From positions 33,831,265 through 33,895,264 of the forward strand of contig NC_088303.1 in assembly GCF_032854445.1 (NCBI RefSeq): 64,000 bases of DNA, written 5' to 3'. Below the pieces are notes generated by a model, which saw nothing but the letters and a program-made list of their open reading frames with translations, was not told the origin of the DNA and searched no databases. The DNA is from Liolophura sinensis. Its lineage: Eukaryota; Mollusca; Polyplacophora; Chitonida; Chitonidae. Of this stretch, positions 12,119 to 23,300 are shown piece by piece. Position numbers and translations under genes: made by a program. Every line of letters begins with the position of its first letter. The first letter of the stretch is position 1.

Positions 12119-12373
12119 TTCTTTTCCTTTGTTTTCATCTTTTCCGTTAATTAACACGTATATCACGACGCAAGCCTTAGTTCTGTTATGGAGTTCTCTC
12201 TTCTTACTTCTCTATGCACTTGTTCAGCCATGAAGTCGGTAAAGAACAGGGATATGCGTGTTTCAAATATTGTCACTCTGAACTGAGCCGCTAATCATGT
12301 AAATGGTGCCAGGCAAGAGGCATGATATGTAATGCTTCGGCTATGAACTCTCACTGTCCATAAGTCAAATGAC
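12119..12373 (+). other. Upstream region of the receptor gene
   Basis: About 250 bp separate the SINE from the receptor start codon. I see no clear TATA box. The 5' UTR and promoter presumably lie here or are partly supplied by the SINE-flanked DNA, which is an inference from position alone. Confidence 0.3.
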
Positions 12374-13462
12374 ATGGAAGCAGCTAGCGATCTAAGCTTT
12401 ATCGCAACCATGCGCAACTCAACCGACGATGGTTTGGCTCGTTACTGGTTCATTGGAGTCCTATTACCTGTTGGGATTTTGGGGATCATTACGAACATTA
12501 TGATGATTTTGACACTGTTATTGAACTCAAAACGGATCACTCCATATCAAGGTATTTTACTCGGTTTCAGTGGTTTTAACCTTCTGTTTTCGTGTCTGTC
12601 TTTCGCCATACTCTACAACATACTTCATCCACCGACGTCACCCTTCACCTGTAAAATTGTTTATGTGTTCCGCTATTTCACAAAGATGCAGGTGTTCTAC
12701 ACGGAAACACTACTGGCGTTTATGAGATACAGGGCCTCCAAAAGGCTTGTGTCACGTCCTGTGCACATCATGACATGGAAACAATTCGTTGTGTTGTATA
12801 TCTTTATCACGGTGGGAAACATCTCCCTAACAACAGCTAAGGGCGTATCGGACAATTACGTCTACAACGCAGTATTAGGTGCCTGCACCTTTGCACCCTC
12901 TGGTGCACATTTAGCCATTCATTGGCCGAGTTTTTGTGCCTTCTGTACAGCGTGTGTTTTATCGTGTTCCTGGTACGGACTAATTTACCATGGTTTGAGA
13001 ACGAATAGATTCCAAGGAAGTGTACATCGACGAGTAGAGAGACGCGTTTGTCGCGATATGATCATAGTGTTGGTTTTGTACTGTATAATGATCTTGGTTG
13101 GTTTTGTTAGAAAACTCTTCGAATCAAAGTATAAAACCACAACAGACTACCCCTTTGTCCTCGGTGCAGTCACTCATCAGTTGCTATCGGCGGTGAGTCC
13201 ACTTTTACAAGGCATGAAACTTGATGAAGTGAAAAAAATAGGACAAAAATGTCCATGTTCAAAAAATAAGATAGGCGTTTTGCCAAATGTTACAGACATT
13301 CCTCAAATTCTTAGTGTAAGAAGTTCGCGAATAGAACTAGAAGAGTCTTTGTTCACCACCGTGTCCGGCAGGATGGAAAGCCAAAACAAACACTGGATGT
13401 CTGGGACAGTTACAGTAATCAATGTACAAGAAAGGCAAGCTGCTTTATCCCACCACATGTAA
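12374..13462 (+). CDS. Divergent orphan 7TM receptor (rhodopsin-like GPCR), single exon
   Basis: The intronless 362-residue frame has seven hydrophobic segments, roughly at residues 24-50, 57-82, 95-117, 136-154, 181-205, 226-248 and 259-280. Rhodopsin-class marks are present but altered. TM1 keeps the Asn (GIITNIMMILTL, N41). Cys93 at the start of TM3 and Cys171 in the second extracellular loop can form the usual disulphide. The DRY motif reads M-R-Y (118-120). TM2 lacks the usual Asp, TM6 lacks CWxP, and the TM7 NPxxY site reads S-P-L-L-Q. An N-glycosylation site (NST, 15-17) precedes TM1. The roughly 80-residue cytoplasmic tail has a possible palmitoylated CPC (293-295). ATG 12374 is the first in frame; Met13 is an alternative. 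The ligand is unknown. The changed DRY and NPxxY motifs suggest a lineage-specific receptor with unusual activation or a non-signalling role. Confidence 0.8.
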   Translation: MEAASDLSFIATMRNSTDDGLARYWFIGVLLPVGILGIITNIMMILTLLLNSKRITPYQGILLGFSGFNLLFSCLSFAILYNILHPPTSPFTCKIVYVFRYFTKMQVFYTETLLAFMRYRASKRLVSRPVHIMTWKQFVVLYIFITVGNISLTTAKGVSDNYVYNAVLGACTFAPSGAHLAIHWPSFCAFCTACVLSCSWYGLIYHGLRTNRFQGSVHRRVERRVCRDMIIVLVLYCIMILVGFVRKLFESKYKTTTDYPFVLGAVTHQLLSAVSPLLQGMKLDEVKKIGQKCPCSKNKIGVLPNVTDIPQILSVRSSRIELEESLFTTVSGRMESQNKHWMSGTVTVINVQERQAALSHHM

Positions 13463-13540
13463 TGAGACAAAAAGGCCTGAATTCCATCCTCTCATGTCCT
13501 GCATTATGAGCTCCAAGTGCAACCTTTATCAACAATATAA

Positions 13541-13800
13541 GCTACAAGCGCAAGATCTACACCACTGATAGGCTACAAGCGCAAGATCTACACCACTGAT
13601 AGGCTACAAGCGCAAGATCTACACCACTGATAGGCTACAAGCGCAAGATCCACACCCCTGTTGAGCTACAAGCGCAAGATCTACACCACTGATAGGCTAC
13701 AAGCGCAAGATCTACACCACTGCTGAGCTACAAGCGCAAGATCTACACCACTGCTGAGCTACAAGCGCAAGATCTACGCCACTGATGAGTTACAAAGTGT
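13541..13800 (+). repeat. 31-bp minisatellite, about 8 copies, downstream of the receptor
   Basis: The unit begins gctacaagcgcaagatctac and recurs exactly every 31 bases at 13541, 13572, 13603, 13634, 13665, 13696, 13727 and 13758, with a decayed copy at 13789. Copies are nearly identical, which indicates recent expansion. It starts 79 bases after the receptor stop codon, probably in its 3' UTR. Confidence 0.95.
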
Positions 13801-14417
13801 AATATCTGCCCACATGATAATGAGTAAGACCTGCCAACATGAGCCTCTAGAGTAAAATCGTTTAAATACCTACACGGCATGGACTACAACACAAGATCTG
13901 CCCACAAGATGAGCCCCAAGAGGGATGATCTGTCTAAAGAAACAGACACGTTTGTCAACTTATTCTATAGTCTTTATTATATAGGTTGTAAAATACACGC
14001 ATCGTAGTTTAAACATCTTCTCTGTTGGTCAATTCATCTTGGACAGTATTTTAAAAACTAGATATGTACAGATAGTTTGTAGATTTCTCCGCTAGCGGTG
14101 ACTTTGTGCTTGATGACGCTCTTGTGACCGTTTCTACTGCAGGCCACTTGCGCCAATATGGTGTGCACATCTGTTCGTCAAATGTGGATTTCGTCAGTAA
14201 AACAAGAAAGACAAAGATATTAGGTTAAAGGCCTTTGATGTCTATAAAAAGGATTACATGGGCGAATGACGATCTCTTCCTGTCGTTATTCTCCGTGATA
14301 GCGGAGACAAGCCCCGTGAGGTCATGTACAAGTAAGGACCATCATTCATGCCCGGGAACCGGGATCTGTTACACTGCTAATTCTCAGCAAGTTCAGGGGT
14401 CGCGAAATGTAGGCCTA
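13801..14417. other. No gene recognised
   Basis: A few diverged echoes of the minisatellite (acaagatctgcccacaagat near 13890) occur at the left, then plain AT-rich DNA up to the next SINE. Confidence 0.4.
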
Positions 14418-14643
14418 AATGACCCAGGAGCCTCTCACCATTGCGGTCGCTGTGAGTTCAAGCCCAGCTCATGCTGTCTTCCTCTCTGGCTGTACGTGGG
14501 AAGATCTGCCAGGAACCTGCGGATGGTCGTGTGTTTCCTCCTGGCTCTGTCCCATTTCCTCTCACCATTATTCAGGCCGCTGTCATATAAGCGAAATATT
14601 CTTGAGTACTGCATAAAATACTAATGAAATAAATAAATAAATC
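14418..14643 (+). repeat. SINE family A, 5'-truncated
   Basis: It starts at atgacccaggagcctctcac, lacks the tRNA head and ends in AATAAATAAATAAAT. Confidence 0.85.
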
Positions 14644-14694
14644 AAATACCTTTTTCTTTTAAAGGAAAAAATCGAAAAAAATATTGAAGACCAT

Positions 14695-14807
14695 GGGCCG
14701 ATTTCATGAGGCATACTTAGCGCTAAGTGCACTTTATTTCTCTATAACATACGTCGTCATGGTATTTAAGGGCAAACTTAGCTAAGTGAGCTTCATGAAA
14801 CCGGCCC
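14695..14807. mobile_element. Small palindromic MITE, 113 bp
   Basis: 14695-14725 (gggccgatttcatgaggc, then cttagcgctaag) pairs with the reverse complement of 14777-14807 (ggccggtttcatgaagctca, then cttagctaag) with few mismatches. This leaves a roughly 50-bp loop and fits a miniature inverted-repeat element. The family is not identified. Confidence 0.75.
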
Positions 14808-14887
14808 CCATATTTGCAAATAAGTCTTCATGCTTTTTCATATGATTTTGGCGTAATTTTTATGATTTATTCTCCTTTAATTTACTT

Positions 14888-15066
14888 ACTGTGATTCTTC
14901 AACCTTTTCGCATGTTTACAAGGTTTTAATTCGAGCATATTCTGAAGGCTTTATTCTATGTTGGCTGATAAATTTACACTTTTGTGAAGTCCTGAAACTG
15001 ACAAATCCAAAATCAAATGGAAAACGTGCATAAATTGCACCGAAGGTTGCTCTTTCATATGCGGAA
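14888..15066 (+). repeat. Unclassified dispersed repeat R1, copy 1
   Basis: It runs from gattcttcaaccttttcgca to gttgctctttcatatgcgga. Related copies lie at 47128-47290 (+) and 54648-54787 (-), with a short piece at 33133-33183 (-). No coding or tRNA part is seen. Confidence 0.7.
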
Positions 15067-16059
15067 AGGTTACGAACTAGGGTAGTAGATTACAATAATT
15101 GCATAGAAATTTTTGAAATATTGATGTATGACACGCAATAAAACTATTCATATAAATGCTTAGATAATATCAACTTGCATGCCCCCTTTCACGATGTTCT
15201 AAGGAGAAACAAATGTTCTATAGGTAAACAAATGTACTGATGTTAATGGTAAATTTTTTAGGCGTCACGGTTATCGGTTATGTTTACCAGCCCCCAAACA
15301 GGCGCTCGGAGTGATTTATGCATATCTATATTTATATTATTAATGAAGTGAAAAGTTTTTTTCTTACCCATCTCATATGATCTTGTATTGAGAGAGTTAT
15401 CAAAACTCATTTTTGTCCCAACATCTTGTACGTAGAGAGTTTTGTCTTCACGAACAGTTTCTTGCAGCATCCTGTCAGTTTCCATCAGTTCAGGAATAAA
15501 AGAGTTTTGAGATTGAACTTATTTGTCTCTAAAGATTAAATAAAAAGTGCTACTTTATCATGTAACTTGTCAAAAATATTAAACAACTTTTTGATGACAT
15601 TAATTTGCCGATCACCTCTCTCGCCTTGCTCCGGAGGCAAGAATAATATCTCTTTCCTTCAGGAATTTCAGAAACGTTCAACTTGTCAATATCTCCATCC
15701 TTTGTCTACTCCAAATAACTTTTTATACAACGTTTTTCAGACACCCAGGTTATAGCAGATGTAATGAAAAATCATTTCTGACAGGTCACATGGTGCAGTA
15801 GAGCTTACTTTGTTTTTAGCGATAAAAGAATGATTTACGATTAACATTGTCATTCATTACAGCTATCAATGTTCAATGTTTAGCCTAGACGTTTGATCTC
15901 TATACCAGTTATCATATCTGTTATATCGACGAATATATGTTAGTTTAAATTATGTTTGTTCATGATGATTTATTGTATTATAGATAAGTTATTTTTATCG
16001 TCGTATTTTACCTGTTAATAGATAATTTGAAGGTAATTTCTTAGCCTGTATTGCTTCGC
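15067..16059. other. No gene recognised
   Basis: AT-rich intergenic DNA. The short open frames here have no recognisable motifs. Confidence 0.4.
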
Positions 16060-16260
16060 GGGTGAAAATCACTGACCCCTTGTTAATTTACCTCAGTTAG
16101 GGTTTATTCTAAACGTATTTGTAAACGCTAAGTTAGATAATACCAACACTGTTCACGTTTTAGCAGAATTTTAAAAAAAATCAGTCTGATGGTAATTGCA
16201 ATTTATTAGACCTCATTAATCTAGAATTACACACTTGCTGTGCAGTCATCATATTCAAGA
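16060..16260 (+). repeat. Second copy of a segment found in the DIRS fossil region
   Basis: The stretch aatttacctcagttagggtt and the following 170 bases match 1825-2015, sharing caatttacctcag, then aatttattagac, ctagaattac and gctgtc/gcagtcatcat. It is either a second scrap of the same DIRS-type family or a repeat inserted in both places. It is decayed and old. Confidence 0.55.
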
Positions 16261-16976
16261 AGCAACTGTGAAGCATACTTGTATAAAGCAGCATATGTTT
16301 TAACCAGCATTGCATCCCTAAGGGCGGACAATTCAGTCCTGTCAGAGTTATTTCCCCTGTTTAGTGGTATATAAATAGATGACCATGGCTTAACGCGACT
16401 CTGGCAATATTTCAGCCGTGTCGTGACGAAAATGGTAGTTGATAAAAAGAGGTCGAAGCTTTGCATTGCAATTCACGGCTTTGATTACTAATTGGTGATA
16501 CACATCTGTGTTGACGACTCTGGATCCCGCAAAATTTCTGTCGCTGTTTCATTCTGGAGTGCAAAGAAGCTCTTTTTTTTTTACAACCCACCCTCCTCTG
16601 AGCACTCGTAACACTTTCAGTTGTATTGTTACTTATAGATGTATTAATGTAAGCACGTTAGGTTTTGAAGAAGTTGTTTACTTGGGTATATATTGTTCTT
16701 CTATATATATGATAAAGACAGTGGAATTAATGGGTACTCGGTAATTGTAAAAGGCACTGAAAATGGTATGGCATGTTTGTCTGCAAAAAAAAAAATGGCA
16801 TTTGCAGAGAGCTGTGCTGGGCTGTGGGAATTAAGTGTCTTTGAGTTTGCCCTTCTGGGAATAATTTGAACTGCCCACGCTCTTGTGGTCATCCGAGGAG
16901 GGGGATTCAAACGAAGAGTCCCCTAGAATTTAACCCTGGGGAATGCATCAGGGCCATGGCGTCACAGTCAGTAATA

Positions 16977-17245
16977 GGTTATTTATTTATTTGATTGGTG
17001 TTTTACGCCGTACTCAAGAATATTTCACTTATACGACGGCGGCCAGCATTATAGTGGGTGGAAACCGGGCTGAGCCCGGGGGAAACCCACGACCATCCGC
17101 AGGTTGCTGGCAGACCTTCCCACGTACGGCCGGAGAGGAAGCCAGCATGAGCTGGACTTGAACTCACAGCGACCGCATTGGTGGGAGACTCCTGGGTCAT
17201 TACGCTGCGCTAGCAGCGCTAACCAACTGAGCCACGGAGGCCCCT
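16977..17245 (-). repeat. SINE family A, full-length, with 11-bp target-site duplication
   Basis: The reverse complement of the family A consensus runs from the A/T-rich tail at about 16977 to the head (ctgagccacggaggcccc) at 17245. The duplication agtcagtaata flanks it at 16966-16976 and 17246-17256. Confidence 0.92.
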
Positions 17246-17398
17246 AGTCAGTAATACGGTTTTCTCTTACGCATAGATTGCCATTGCCAACATGCTCGGT
17301 CTTGATCAATTTTCTTCCATATCTGATGTATTCAGTGTTTTCCTTCTATTTTAGTGCGAATTATGTGGAGAAGCAATTACATAATATATTAGTATGCG

Positions 17399-17513
17399 AA
17401 CCTGCAACTTGCCGATGGTCCTGGGTTTCCTCCCACCGTGTTGGCTGCCGTCGTATAACTGAAGTACTCTTTTGTATGCTTCGTAAAACACCAATCAAAT
17501 AAATTTTAAAAAA
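17399..17513 (+). repeat. SINE family A, 3' fragment
   Basis: It contains aacctgcaacttgccgatgg and the tail cgtaaaacaccaatcaaata, and is 5'-truncated. Confidence 0.8.
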
Positions 17514-17721
17514 ATACATGAAGTTATTCATTTACTGATCGATTAAGTGGTGTGTGATGTAAACTTGCAATTTATTAGGCAACCTTCGTGAATGTCACCC
17601 ACAGATTTAAACTGGAGATTTTTCCATATTTATAGGGATATCAACTTGATCATAAGAAAACATCCAGGTAAATACATTATTGTACTGCAACAATGAATAT
17701 GACCATCCTACTTGTACATGC

Positions 17722-17937
17722 ATATTTATTTTATATGATTGGTGTTTTACGCCGTACTCAAGAATATCTCGCTTATACGACGGCGGCCAGCATTATGGTA
17801 GAAGTAAACGGGGCAGAGTCCGGGGGAAACCCACGAACACCCAGGTTGCTGGAAGACCTTCTCACCTATGGCCGGAAAGGAAGTCAGTATGAGTTGGACT
17901 TGAACTCACAACGACAGCATTGGTGAGAGGCAGTCCC
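17722..17937 (-). repeat. SINE family A, 5'-truncated
   Basis: It holds the reverse complement of the tail and body (ggtgttttacgccgtactca) and stops before the tRNA head. Confidence 0.85.
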
Positions 17938-20034
17938 GTTGGGAGAAACTCGAGTAAGATGTCAAGACCAGCATACATACTGGTCTTGGGCCGATGCTTT
18001 ATTTTGCGTTCAGAAATACGTGCAATTCTAGTTGTTGTTGACGCCACCAAAACCTTTCAACATTGACATAGGCCTACTTATGTGATTTCTTTACCGTCTA
18101 TAGGCCTACTCATTTAAATCTGTTTGACTGTAATGTCTTCCACTAGTTTTGCTTTAATCTGACAAATCCAGTTTTTTTGTTAATTTCTGAATTCCAGTAA
18201 ACTGTCAATTTTTATTTCGCAAAAAAAACCCACTCAGTTAAAATCAATGTTAGCCTTTTTATTATGCAAACATGGAAGAGAAACACTTTAATGTGAATCA
18301 TAATAGTTATTTCCTTGATTCCAAAGTATATGTAACTACAAGAAGCAACCACAAATCCAGGTTAACCGATAAAATAACTTTATTCAACAAGTTCATTCAT
18401 TCGAATGCATAACAAGGGGCTAGATTTATTATGGTTGTAAATAAATAAAGATTTTTCCCAGCACAGACAAATACTCATTTTACACTAGTCTAATGTAAGG
18501 CATCATGGTGAAGGTAACGGGAAAATCCCATCATATATACATAAATAACGGGATAGCGGGGTATAACATGTTACCAGTTCTGTGAATAGGCAGAATAAAC
18601 CAATCTCATCGCGAGTTACCCACCTTGGTGCTGCATTCAGTCATGTGCGGGCTGAATACTTTATAAATGTTTAACAAAAATTCCTCGTTCTGCACACCAT
18701 GCAGAAAAACAAGAAAGTTTTAGGAGGCGGGGTAGGGTTGGGGGGCTGTTTTGTTTTCCAATTAAAAGACATTTTCACCCATAAACTGTTCCTATTCTAG
18801 ATGCCGATAAAAGAAAACAAATTTACCCTGTTAAATGAGCAATTTTTCACTTGAACAACGAAGAGTAGAAACAAATGAACCAATTGTTCACTCCCATAGC
18901 ATTAACATTTCCGTCCACATGGCAAATCCCACATACCTAGACATAACGTGGAAGACTCTCTGGATCGATTGTGACTTTAAGTCAGGTACGTCTCGCTTGG
19001 CCCACGCTCAAACTTAATTGTAGTAGTACAGGTGAAAAACTCTTGACTATTGCAACAGTTTCACAAAATAAATCAAGTATTGGCACGACACAGGCAAATC
19101 AGTCATCTCGGTAATACATACATCATTGACATGGTATATACAAATTCCCACACAAAACAAAACAGTTATTATATACATTCATCATGTATAAACAATCTAT
19201 CATATGGCATGCAAATCAGTCGACATTGTCAGATTATAGTGAGTTTCTGTTGCTCGAGAAAAAAGAAAATGATGAAAGTATACTGTCCACGTGTCTGAGC
19301 ATCTGAGTAATTATGAGTTAAATTTCGAATCTATTATAGCCAAAGTTAAGCTGGGTTTCGTTCCCATTGGTTTCTTTCAAAGGTAATGCGATTATGTATG
19401 CTTTCGGGAAGGTTGCACGTGCTTACCTTCTACCTCATTTACTTCCACAGGCGTCGAAAAACTAAATAAATATGGACTTTGGAATTTCTCTGATCCAGCC
19501 ATCCAGACTGGAATAGCAAAAGACGTACGCTGCAATGATTTCTGATATTAGTTGCAAATCTAGAGCCCGTGCTACAGAGCCGTCGCAGCGCTGCGCATCA
19601 TACGCATCTACAATGATGACAATTTTTTTCACTGTACGTTGTCATGGACTGGTTCGTAGAACGCTACGTCAGTGATCATTTACTATGATGACAATTTTTT
19701 TCACTGTACGTTGTCATGGAAGTAACGCCATTTTGCGACTGTTTCGTGGAACGGGCCACTGGTGGTTCTTGCGCAATATTAAGCACAAGAGTTTTAATTA
19801 TTATTTCCCTAAGTGCCCTACTTACGCTAGTTACCTGTACTTTTATTACATTCACATAAAAATATGTTCAACAGTTTGGCTGTACTTGCTTCACTCAAAG
19901 AGCAAGCCCAGTCGTTTTAATATGTCCAGCAAGTGTCCTCATTATAAGCAGGTTATCTGTATAGTTTTATTACATCCCGACAAGATTGTGTTCAGCACCA
20001 TGGTTGTGTTTACTTCAGTCGTTCCGACGTACTG
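17938..20034. other. Intergenic, possibly part of the synaptotagmin 3' UTR
   Basis: No coding sequence is recognised. A minus-strand AATAAA (reverse complement at 18379-18384) could end a long synaptotagmin 3' UTR, which is an inference. A 40-base direct repeat (gacaatttttttcactgtac, then gttgtcatgga) occurs at about 19616-19654 and 19686-19724. Confidence 0.35.
19616..19724 (+). repeat. Local direct duplication, about 70-bp period
   Basis: gatgacaatttttttcactg, then tacgttgtcatgga, occurs twice about 70 bases apart, and both copies are followed by ctg/act-gttcgt(g/a)gaacg. This is a recent small tandem duplication. Confidence 0.8.
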
Positions 20035-20383
20035 ACGCCTAGTATTCATCAGTGAATTCTGATGACTAGTATTCATCAGTGAATTCTGACGTCTAGTGTT
20101 CATCAGTGAATTCTGACGTTTAGTATTCATCAGTGAATTCTGACGCCTAGTATTCATCAGTGAATTCTGACGCCTAGTATTCATCAGTGAATTCTGACGT
20201 TTAGTATTCATCAGTGAATTCTGATGACTAGTATTCATCAGTGAATTCTGACGTCTAGTATTCATTAGTGAATTCTGACGCCTAGTATTCATCAGTGAAT
20301 TCTGACGCCTGGTATTCATCAGTGAATTCTGACGCCTGGTATTCATCAGTGAATTCTGACGCCTAGTATTCATCAGTGCAGCT
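20035..20383 (-). repeat. 27-bp minisatellite, about 13 units, starting at the synaptotagmin stop codon
   Basis: The unit reads cagtgaattctgacgcctag, then tattcat, on the + strand. The period is 27 and divisible by three, so one minus-strand frame stays open throughout and would read LMNTRRQNS repeated about 12 times (R/S/K and R/H variants). The array begins at the last codons of synaptotagmin, whose TGA is the start of the first unit (TGATGAATAC). It is best read as 3' UTR sequence. Confidence 0.95.
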
Positions 20384-23300
20384 TGTGCCAGCAAGCTATT
20401 TGTTTACGTGGACGTTGAATCATCTCCATCCAATGAGCAAGTTCCGTGCCCTCGAAATGTTGACCTAAATAAACTCGACCAATCAGCATGTTTTTAACAG
20501 GTTCGACTTTTTCGCTGGAGATATGCATTACAGCAATCATAATGTAGACCTTGTCCAGCTGATGTTTGGGGACGTCAAACACAAAAACCTCGTGATATGT
20601 TGGATTCAGCTCGTTTCTGTGAACGTTGGTCTTTACTTTCCGCAGTTGTCTCCCTTCATACATAAGCGCCACCTTGACAACAGAATCTGTAAATGAAAGA
20701 TATAATACGGTTAATTTGCACTTTGGGTTTCAACTGAATCGGAATGTTTACAGACTAAATGCTGTATTGGAGAAAATTTCATTTATAGTCTTTGCTAAGA
20801 GCACATATATATTTATGAATACAAATGAATACATTATATATTGTCCACAAGCCTAGGAAGTAATCCAAACGATCAGTGCGAGGGTTGCCAATTGAAGCAC
20901 CAGTGCAGGTGCTAGGTGAGGATTTGGGCCATTATAGTACATGATGACAAGAGATAAACCCAAAAACCAGTGTGGGTCAGGGGATAACCTGAATCATGGC
21001 TATGCGGGAGGGGCCAAAGGATCATTGTTGGTTTAGGTGAGGATTTGGGCCATTAGGCCTATAGTACATGACGACAAGAGATGAACCAAAAAGGCAGTGT
21101 GGGTCAGGGGCTAACTTGAACCATGGCTATGCCGGATGGGGGGGGGGATGGGGGGCAAAGAATCATTGTTGATTTAGGTGAGGATTTGGGCCATCTCTTG
21201 ACGACAAGAGATGAACCAAAAAACCAGTGTGGGTCAGGGGCTAACTTGAACCATGGCTATGCGGGGGGTGGGGGGGGGGGGGGGTGGAGTGCAAAGAATC
21301 ATTGTTGGTTTAGGTGAGGATTTGGGCCATTATAGTACATGACGACAAGAGATGAACCAAAAACCAGTGTGGATCAGGGGCTAACTTGCACCATTTAAGG
21401 GTTTTATCCACAGTTATTGGCCGCGCCAAGTAAAGATAGCTGTTGTGTGCAGTGTGCAGTCAGTTACTTTTAGGCTTTTAGGCCTTTTTTGCCAGACACT
21501 GATTATTTTATGACGACTCATAGCAATGTGCTTTCTTTCTTGAACAGAACTAAAAGCAAGCCGTATTGCTTAAAAAAACCTGGTTTTGATCCCTGAAAGC
21601 CAAGCACAATATAAAAATCACACTAAGCACTATAAACACTATTTATTTAATTATTTGATTGACCTTTTATGCCGAACTCAAGAATATTTCACTTATACGA
21701 CGGCGACAAACATAATGAGCGGAGATCGGGCAGAGAATATACAATACAGATCACTGACATTTGACCTTTAGTAGTTTTGTCCAAAAACCTGAAGAACCTT
21801 CACTGCGAGATTTTTTTTAATTGATGAGGATGTCTTATGATATATTCTGGGTCATTTTAACTTTGTTGCAGCAAGTTAGGATGGCTGTTCATTTGTGATA
21901 AGGTGAAACTATAGTATTTTCCTTATGACATCTAAGAATTATTACGTCTATTGCTTTAAATGTACCTAATATGGGTCAAATTTTCACATGCATGCAACCC
22001 GCAATGGTCATTATATTTATAGCGATGTTCCTGGAGCCGTACTAATATCAGCTTATCATCTCAAGTTACCAATCATATGATAACTTGAAAGCGTGGCCTT
22101 CAAACAATGATTCTATCAGCAATGAATAGTCTAGGAGTCGTAATTCATAGAACATTTCCCAAAAAATCAGTTGGCTCAGATTGTTAAATTGCCGGTTCGC
22201 TGCAACAAGAACAAGGGCGTCTTGTGTTCGAATCCAGCTCTTGCCGATTAGGCTACGGCTTTAAGACAGGAGGCTTGTCATGTACTTAGCCAAGGTCGGT
22301 GGTTTGTTGTGGGCTCTCCGGTTCCTTCCACCCAAACCTGACCGCCGCCTTGAGTGATGAAAAATTCTTGAATACAGCCTTAAACACCGATAAAATGTTA
22401 TATGAATAGAAAAATAATTACAGGGAACGACTGAATAATTTACAACATCATAAGCAGATTATTCCAATTAAGTGAGTGAGTGAGTGCTTAGGGCTTAACG
22501 TCGTGCTTAATAATCTTTCAGTCATATGACGACGAAGGAATCCTTAGAGTGCATGTAATGTGCCTCCTTGTGCAGGACGGATTTTCACCGTTCTTTTATC
22601 TAATGCTGCTTCATTGAGACGCCTTACCGAAGGCATGTAAGCTGCCTCACCCATGCCATTAAACTGATACGGGTCAACCAGTAGTTGCACTATCCCCTTT
22701 ATGCTGAACGCCAAGCGAGGAAGCTGCAACTTTTAAAGTCTTAGGTGTGACTCGACCCAGGATTGACCCTGAATCTACCGCTCCCAAAGAGAACGCTCTA
22801 CAAATTGTGCTAGCGGAGCTGGTATATTCCAATTAAAGTTTCTGTCTAGCAGCGTCGTATACGAGGGTTACCTGTTGACTCCTGTTCCTTGTCCATCTTG
22901 CGCAGATCCTTGGCTTTCGTGACCATGACCGTTAGTTTCTCGGCTGTAGGTAAGTAACTCAGGCACAAATAAATCTCTCCCAGGTTTTCCTGACAAATAC
23001 ACCAATAAGGTTTATAAATATGAAGAGATGTATATATCATGTAATCAATGCGATAGCCCATTAGGCCTACCATTTCAGTGCATGGTCTCTAGGCGACTAA
23101 TAAACCGCAAGAAAAGTAAGCCAATATGTTTAATGTTATGTTTATAAAGAGTGAAGACTAAAGACTATAAAGAGTGAAGACTATTTCCTTTCTCGATATT
23201 TTACCCTGATTACCAATCATGATTTACATTTACCTTTGTAGGAAACTGGAGTTCCTGGTTTAAAGAGACTTCACCGATTTCTGCCAGATTCAGACTGCTG

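Noticed and set aside
13541-13800. CRISPR array, because of regularly spaced repeats
   Set aside because: The whole 31-bp unit repeats with no variable spacers, and the genome is animal.
20060-20240. ctgatga motifs in the minisatellite as ribozyme cores
   Set aside because: No GAAA and no pairing arms. The motif is a variant of the repeat unit.
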